Shown here piece after piece: positions 34,628-38,114 of a stretch of DNA of 38,114 nucleotides. Each line of letters begins with the position of its first letter. Position 1 is the first letter of the stretch. The position numbers were made by a program, and so were the translations under genes. Origin of the DNA: Lysobacterales bacterium (GTDB taxonomy: Bacteria > Pseudomonadota > Gammaproteobacteria > Xanthomonadales > SZUA-5); the NCBI GenBank assembly GCA_019187485.1, contig JABAQR010000018.1, forward strand, positions 1-38,114. The letters are read 5' to 3'. Under the pieces are notes generated by a model. It was not told the origin of the DNA, ran no database searches, and saw only the letters and a program-made list of their open reading frames with translations.

Positions 34628-35521
34628 ATGAGTCTCCAGCCCATCACCATCCTGTTCGCCGACATCGCGGGCAGTACCAAGCTGTTCGAGAAGCTCGGCG
34701 ACGTTGGCGCGCGCTCGATCACCTCCGGCGTGCTCGGCGTGCTGACCGAGATCACGCAGCGTCACGGCGGGCGCGTGATCAAGACCATCGGCGACGAGTT
34801 GATGTGTACCTTTCCGGGGCCGATGGCCGGATTGATGGCCGGTATCGACATGCAGCGCCGGGTGGCCGGCGATGTGGTCTGGCAGCGCGACTTCCTGGCA
34901 GTGCGCATCGGCCTGCATCATGGCGAAGCCCTGCTCGAGGAAGGCGACGTCTACGGCGATGCGGTCAACACCGCCGCGCGCATGACCCAGATGGCCAAGC
35001 GCGAACAGATCGTGACCACCCTGACCACGGTGCGCGGCCTCACCAACAGTTCGATCATCCGCACCCGTCACTTGGGCGATGTGCGCGTGGCCGGCAAGCT
35101 GAACCCGGTCGAGATCGTCGACGTGATGTGGCAGGAGGACACCTCCAACGTCACCATGGTCGCGCGCGCGATCCGTCTGGAGGACGCGCCGGCCGGCGCC
35201 AAGCTGAGCCTGCGCCACCGCGGTCAGTTGATCGAGATTTCCAGCCTGTCGCCGCCTTTCGGTCTCGGTCGGGATCCGAACAGCTCGCTGGTGATCGACA
35301 ACGAGTGGGTCTCGCGCAACCACGCCAGCATCGAGTTCCGGCGTGGCTATTTCGTGCTCACCGACCGCAGCACCAACGGCACCTACGTGCGCCTGGGCGA
35401 TGACGACGAGCTGCGCCTGCATCGCGACGAGTTGCAGTTGCGCAAGAGCGGCAAGATCAGCCTGGGGCAGGCGGTGGACAAGGACACCACCGACGTCCTG
35501 TATTTCCAGGTGGCGGGCTGA
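34628..35521 (+). CDS. Class III adenylate/guanylate cyclase with C-terminal FHA domain
   Basis: 297 residues. The catalytic domain (about 4-180) has both metal-binding aspartates, Asp12 in ILFADIAGSTKLF and Asp56 in IKTIGDELMCTFPG, and the nucleotide/transition-state region YGDAVNTAARMTQMA. An FHA domain follows (about 230-290), with FGLGRDPNSSLVID, VSRNHASIE and DRSTNGTYVRL. These are the conserved Gly-Arg, Ser-x-x-His and Asn residues that bind phosphothreonine. The protein has no membrane segment, so it is a soluble cyclase producing cAMP or cGMP whose activity or location probably depends on a Ser/Thr-phosphorylated partner. No kinase gene is nearby. Confidence 0.92.
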   Translation: MSLQPITILFADIAGSTKLFEKLGDVGARSITSGVLGVLTEITQRHGGRVIKTIGDELMCTFPGPMAGLMAGIDMQRRVAGDVVWQRDFLAVRIGLHHGEALLEEGDVYGDAVNTAARMTQMAKREQIVTTLTTVRGLTNSSIIRTRHLGDVRVAGKLNPVEIVDVMWQEDTSNVTMVARAIRLEDAPAGAKLSLRHRGQLIEISSLSPPFGLGRDPNSSLVIDNEWVSRNHASIEFRRGYFVLTDRSTNGTYVRLGDDDELRLHRDELQLRKSGKISLGQAVDKDTTDVLYFQVAG

Positions 35522-35582
35522 CCGCAGTTTGGTGCGTGGGCGGAATGCGAGCGGACTGGACCGATGGCTCCCTTCCGCGTGC

Positions 35583-36071
35583 TCAGCGCTCCTTTGGGCT
35601 ATCGCGGAACTCCGGCATTCCCCAGCGTTCGGTGTAGACGGGTGGCCGGGTCGGATCGAGGTAGGCGGTTGCGACGATTTCGCCGCTGTCGTCGTCGCCG
35701 CTCAACACCAGTTGTCTGCCGATGCGCGGATCCGGGCGTGCGTGCACGAGCGCGCCTTCCGCGGGGAGCATCGGTGTGCGCGTGGCCTGCATCTGCTCGC
35801 GTTCGATCGCGCTGCCGCTGTCGCCAGCCGGCCATTCGGCCACGCCGATGTCGGAAAACAGGTAGGACACGAGTTCGCTCGGGCGGTCGCTGGTGCGGAT
35901 ACCGGGGTAAGCCGACTGCCGCAGGTGGCGTGGGCCGGTGAGGTGACGCGCAACGCTTTCGAGTTGCCGCAGCGCCGGATCGTCGGCGCCCTCGGGGCTG
36001 CCGCCGCCGCAGGCGCCCAGCCAGAGCAGGCACAGGAACTCCAGCAGGAAATGCCGCATGCGCATCGCCAT
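35583..36071 (-). CDS. Small putative lipoprotein, unknown function
   Basis: 162 residues. The N-terminus HFLLEFLCLLWLGACGGGSP holds a type II signal peptide with lipobox LGAC, so Cys is the probable lipidated residue. The mature part is hydrophilic and Pro/Arg/Glu-rich, with no domain I recognise. Segments such as YLFSDIGVAEWPAGDSGSA and GEIVATAYLDPTRPPVY suggest a small beta-rich protein. Three ATGs (36071, 36065, 36059) are possible starts. GGGA lies 4 bases before the first. It is convergent with the cyclase gene and 38 bases upstream of nothing on its own strand except the CorC-like gene (36110-37423), which is transcribed toward it and may be co-transcribed. Confidence 0.7.
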   Translation of the reverse strand: MAMRMRHFLLEFLCLLWLGACGGGSPEGADDPALRQLESVARHLTGPRHLRQSAYPGIRTSDRPSELVSYLFSDIGVAEWPAGDSGSAIEREQMQATRTPMLPAEGALVHARPDPRIGRQLVLSGDDDSGEIVATAYLDPTRPPVYTERWGMPEFRDSPKER

Positions 36072-36109
36072 CGATCCCGGTTACCGCGGGGCGCCAGTGT
36101 ACGCTTCCT

Positions 36110-37423
36110 TCAGATCGCGTCGGGCGTCAGCCGGTCGACTGCCTCCACCAGCACCTTGTCGACGCGCGCGCCATCGAGATCGACGACCTCGAAGCGGTAA
36201 CCGGCGTAGTCGTAGATTTCGGCGACCTGAGGGATGTGGCCGAGCACCGCGATCAACATGCCGGCGAGCGTCTGGTAATCGTGCTCGGTCTCGCCCGGTA
36301 GCGTGTCGAGTTGCAGCAAGTCGCGCAGATCCTCGATCTTCAGCGCGCCGTCCAGCAGATAACTGCCGTCCATGCGCCGCACGATCTTGGCATCATCGTG
36401 TACGGGTGCGCCGTCATGCACCGCGGCGCCGAGGATCGCCGCGAGTACGTCGTTGCGCGTCACCAGACCTTGCAGGTCGCCGTATTCGTCGACCACCAGG
36501 GCCACCCGTGCCTCGCTGTCGCGAAACTCGTTCAGAAGGTTCAGCGCGCGCGTCGACTCGGGCACATACAGCGGTTTTTCGAGCTTCTTGAACAGATCGA
36601 ACTGGCCGCCGGTACCGATCCGCTCGACCAGGGCCTTGACCGGCAGGATGCCAAGCACCTCCTTGTCGGTCCCGCGCATTACCGGATAGCTGGAATAGGG
36701 CGTGGTGCGCATCACCGCCAGGTTCTCCACCAGCGGCGCCTGGACGTCCAGCCAGGCGATGCGGTTGCGCGGCGTCATCAGGCTCTCGGCGCTGCGGTCG
36801 GAAAGCTTGAGGGCGCGGTTGATCATGTTGCGTTCGATGTCTTCGATCTCGCCCTGCTCGGCGCTCTCGGCGACCAGCAGACGGATTTCTTCCTCGGTTA
36901 CCTTGCTCTCGTTGTTCTGGCGCGCGCCGAGCAGCCGCAGGCAGGTGCGTGTGGTCACTGCGAGCACGATCACGAAGGGGTGGGTGATGCGGCTGAACAC
37001 CAGCATCGGCAAGCCCACGATGACCGCAATCTTCTCCGGTGCGAGCAGTGCCAGGCGTTTGGGGATCAGTTCTCCGAGAATGATGCTGAAAACGGTGATG
37101 CCGACCACCGCGATGCCGAGTCCGAGCGGATCGGCATAGCGCGCCAGGGATTCGAAATTGTTCAGCCAGCGCGCGATGTGGCTGCCAATGGCCGCGCCGC
37201 TGGCGACACCCATCAGGATGCCGACCAGGGTAATCCCGATCTGCACCGCCGACAGAAAGTTTTCCGGATGCTCGGCGAGCGTCAACGCGGCACGCGCCGC
37301 CGGGCTCTTGTCCGCCTTCGACTTGAGGCGCGCCTTGCGCGAGGTGACGATCGCCATCTCGCTGAGCGCGAAGAAGCCGTTGAGCAGGACCAGGCCCAAC
37401 AGCAACAACAGTTCCAGATGCAT
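36110..37423 (-). CDS. HlyC/CorC (CNNM) family membrane protein
   Basis: 437 residues. The N-terminal DUF21/CNNM membrane domain (1 to about 190) starts LELLLLLGLVLLNGFFALSE and includes SAVQIGITLVGILMGVASG and ELIPKRLALLAPE. A CBS-domain pair follows (about 210-335, starting LMTPRNRIAWLDV and including VVDEYGDLQGLVTRNDVL), then a C-terminal CorC_HlyC domain (about 350-430, EHDYQTLAGMLIAVLG). Members act in magnesium or cobalt efflux and sensing at the inner membrane; older annotations call them hemolysins. The start ATG has no strong ribosome-binding site. It may be followed by the small lipoprotein gene on the same transcript. Confidence 0.92.
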   Translation of the reverse strand: MHLELLLLLGLVLLNGFFALSEMAIVTSRKARLKSKADKSPAARAALTLAEHPENFLSAVQIGITLVGILMGVASGAAIGSHIARWLNNFESLARYADPLGLGIAVVGITVFSIILGELIPKRLALLAPEKIAVIVGLPMLVFSRITHPFVIVLAVTTRTCLRLLGARQNNESKVTEEEIRLLVAESAEQGEIEDIERNMINRALKLSDRSAESLMTPRNRIAWLDVQAPLVENLAVMRTTPYSSYPVMRGTDKEVLGILPVKALVERIGTGGQFDLFKKLEKPLYVPESTRALNLLNEFRDSEARVALVVDEYGDLQGLVTRNDVLAAILGAAVHDGAPVHDDAKIVRRMDGSYLLDGALKIEDLRDLLQLDTLPGETEHDYQTLAGMLIAVLGHIPQVAEIYDYAGYRFEVVDLDGARVDKVLVEAVDRLTPDAI

Positions 37424-37573
37424 GGATCGGCGGCGCGTGGACGCGTCAGGACCGGAGCGGCATTAAAGCACGGTTGGCGGTCGGCAACTGGCGGGTGATG
37501 TGGGCGGGGATCTCGGGGTGCCGCACGGTGCGCGAATGTCGCGAGCCAGTTCCCCTGACCCCTGCTCCCACCT
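37424..37573. other. Short intergenic stretch, REP-like remnant
   Basis: This stretch lies between two minus-strand genes. Near 37538-37573 the complement reads GGTGGGAGCAGGGG, then later GGCTCGCGAC, resembling a worn TGGGAG-type REP. No gene or clear terminator is visible. Confidence 0.35.
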
Positions 37574-38011
37574 TTACAAGCGATCCTCGCCGCGCGAGAC
37601 CAGCGACTCCAGGCCGTCGGCGAGTTGGCCAATCTCGGTGAGCACGCGATCGAGCTCGCGCGCGCCCAGCATTCCATAGCTGCGGTTTTCGCACAGGTGC
37701 ACGAATGCGGTGCCGTCGAGGTCGTCGACTGCGAGGAAGCCGACGCGCTGAGCCCAGTTGAAGCGCAGGCACTTTTCCGCCGGCAGGCGCGCCAGCGGCG
37801 CGACCGGAGTCGACATGCGCAACACGCGCCGGCCATCCTCGGTTTCGATGTCGGCCAGGAATAGACTCTGGACGCGGCTGCCCGGCAGTTTGAGGTCGAA
37901 ACTCAACACGAAGGGCTGGTTCTGTGTCAGCTTGTGGCGGCTGGCGAGATGCGCACGGATGTCTTCAAAATTCTGCACAGAGGGGAGTCCCGGCAAGACG
38001 ATGACGAGCAT
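37574..38011 (-). CDS. YbjN/type III chaperone-like protein
   Basis: 145 residues as drawn from the ATG at 38011. The pattern VLRMSTPVAPLARLP, then LRFNWAQRVGFLAVDDLDGTAF, VHLCENRSYGML and LDRVLTEIGQLADGLESL resembles the YbjN/type III secretion chaperone-like fold (alpha-beta-alpha with a final helix). That is a structural guess, not a function. A GTG at 37978 (residue 12, before QNFEDIRAHLASRH) is an attractive alternative start. GTTAGCAT, resembling a -10 box, overlaps the ATG, which would put the transcription start inside the longer frame. The gene is divergent from the MGMT-like gene with only 21 bases between them. Confidence 0.55.
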   Translation of the reverse strand: MLVIVLPGLPSVQNFEDIRAHLASRHKLTQNQPFVLSFDLKLPGSRVQSLFLADIETEDGRRVLRMSTPVAPLARLPAEKCLRFNWAQRVGFLAVDDLDGTAFVHLCENRSYGMLGARELDRVLTEIGQLADGLESLVSRGEDRL

Positions 38012-38032
38012 GCTAACCCACGCGGGTGGACG

Positions 38033-38114
38033 ATGACGGCGCAGCAGGCGCGTGTGGCCATTCTCGCCGCGGTGCGCGCGTTGCCGCGCGGCGCGGTCGC
38101 CGGCTACGGGCTCA
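38033..38114 (+). CDS. MGMT-family DNA-binding protein (5' end only)
   Basis: 27 residues are visible before the right edge, reading MTAQQARVAILAAVRALP then RGAVAGYGL. This resembles the helix and PxGxVxTYGxVA motif at the start of the winged-helix domain of alkyltransferase-like proteins (YbaZ/ATL) and the C-terminal half of O6-alkylguanine-DNA alkyltransferases. The very short N-terminus suggests the stand-alone MGMT/ATL type. The active-site region is outside the window, so whether it can transfer alkyl groups is unknown. Confidence 0.6.
   Translation, partial: MTAQQARVAILAAVRALPRGAVAGYGL

Overview
The window is very GC-rich (roughly 68-70% by eye) and densely packed, with many ATGA/GTGA start-stop overlaps. 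Gene content and order (eno-ftsB-ispD-ispF-truD, rplM-rpsI, a GlcF-like protein next to coq7, a class III PHA synthase, secreted DUF1800/DUF1501 proteins, TAGCAT-like -10 boxes) point to a gammaproteobacterium. The order Xanthomonadales/Lysobacterales is most likely. This assignment is inferred from gene families; no database search was possible.

Layout. (1) 1-2448, plus strand: four overlapping genes, made up of the tail of an unknown gene, a sugar/choline-phosphate-type nucleotidyltransferase, a CysC-like small-molecule kinase and a sulfotransferase-fold enzyme. Together they look like a pathway that makes and transfers an activated group onto a cell-surface or secreted molecule. (2) 2445-2540: tandem palindromic repeats between convergent genes. 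(3) 2601-4486, minus: glcF-like Fe-S protein overlapping coq7. (4) 4596-5671: rplM-rpsI with a candidate promoter, then tRNA-Gln(CUG) and a terminator. (5) 5672-6132: a scar with what looks like the start of a tyrosine integrase gene, next to tRNA-Leu(CAA). (6) 6349-8519: phaE-phaC. (7) 8692-10992, minus: secreted type-B carboxylesterase with an added N-terminal region. (8) 11198-15303: eno, ftsB, ispD, ispF, truD. truD carries an inverted REP pair inserted in frame. (9) 15343-17083: DUF47 protein plus Pit phosphate transporter. (10) 17141-17872: mtgA. (11) 18122-21654: two large glycosyltransferases, then rsmE.

(12) 22587-34407 is a long minus-strand block. In transcription order it holds DUF1800, DUF1501, a trypsin-like protease, an unknown 163-residue protein, a secreted CHAT-domain protease, ruvA, an SLC13-type transporter and an RsuA/RluB-type pseudouridine synthase. 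(13) 34628-35521: class III nucleotidyl cyclase with an FHA domain. (14) The right edge holds a small lipoprotein, a CorC/HlyC-type membrane protein, a YbjN-like protein and the start of an MGMT-family gene.

Most of the window is ordinary core genome. The parts most worth a second look are the nucleotidyltransferase/CysC-like/sulfotransferase set, the trypsin-like/unknown/CHAT neighbourhood, the WYDP...GHG modules shared by two unrelated secreted enzymes, the REPIN inside truD, and the integrase scar between two tRNA genes. I saw no CRISPR array, rRNA gene or intact insertion sequence.
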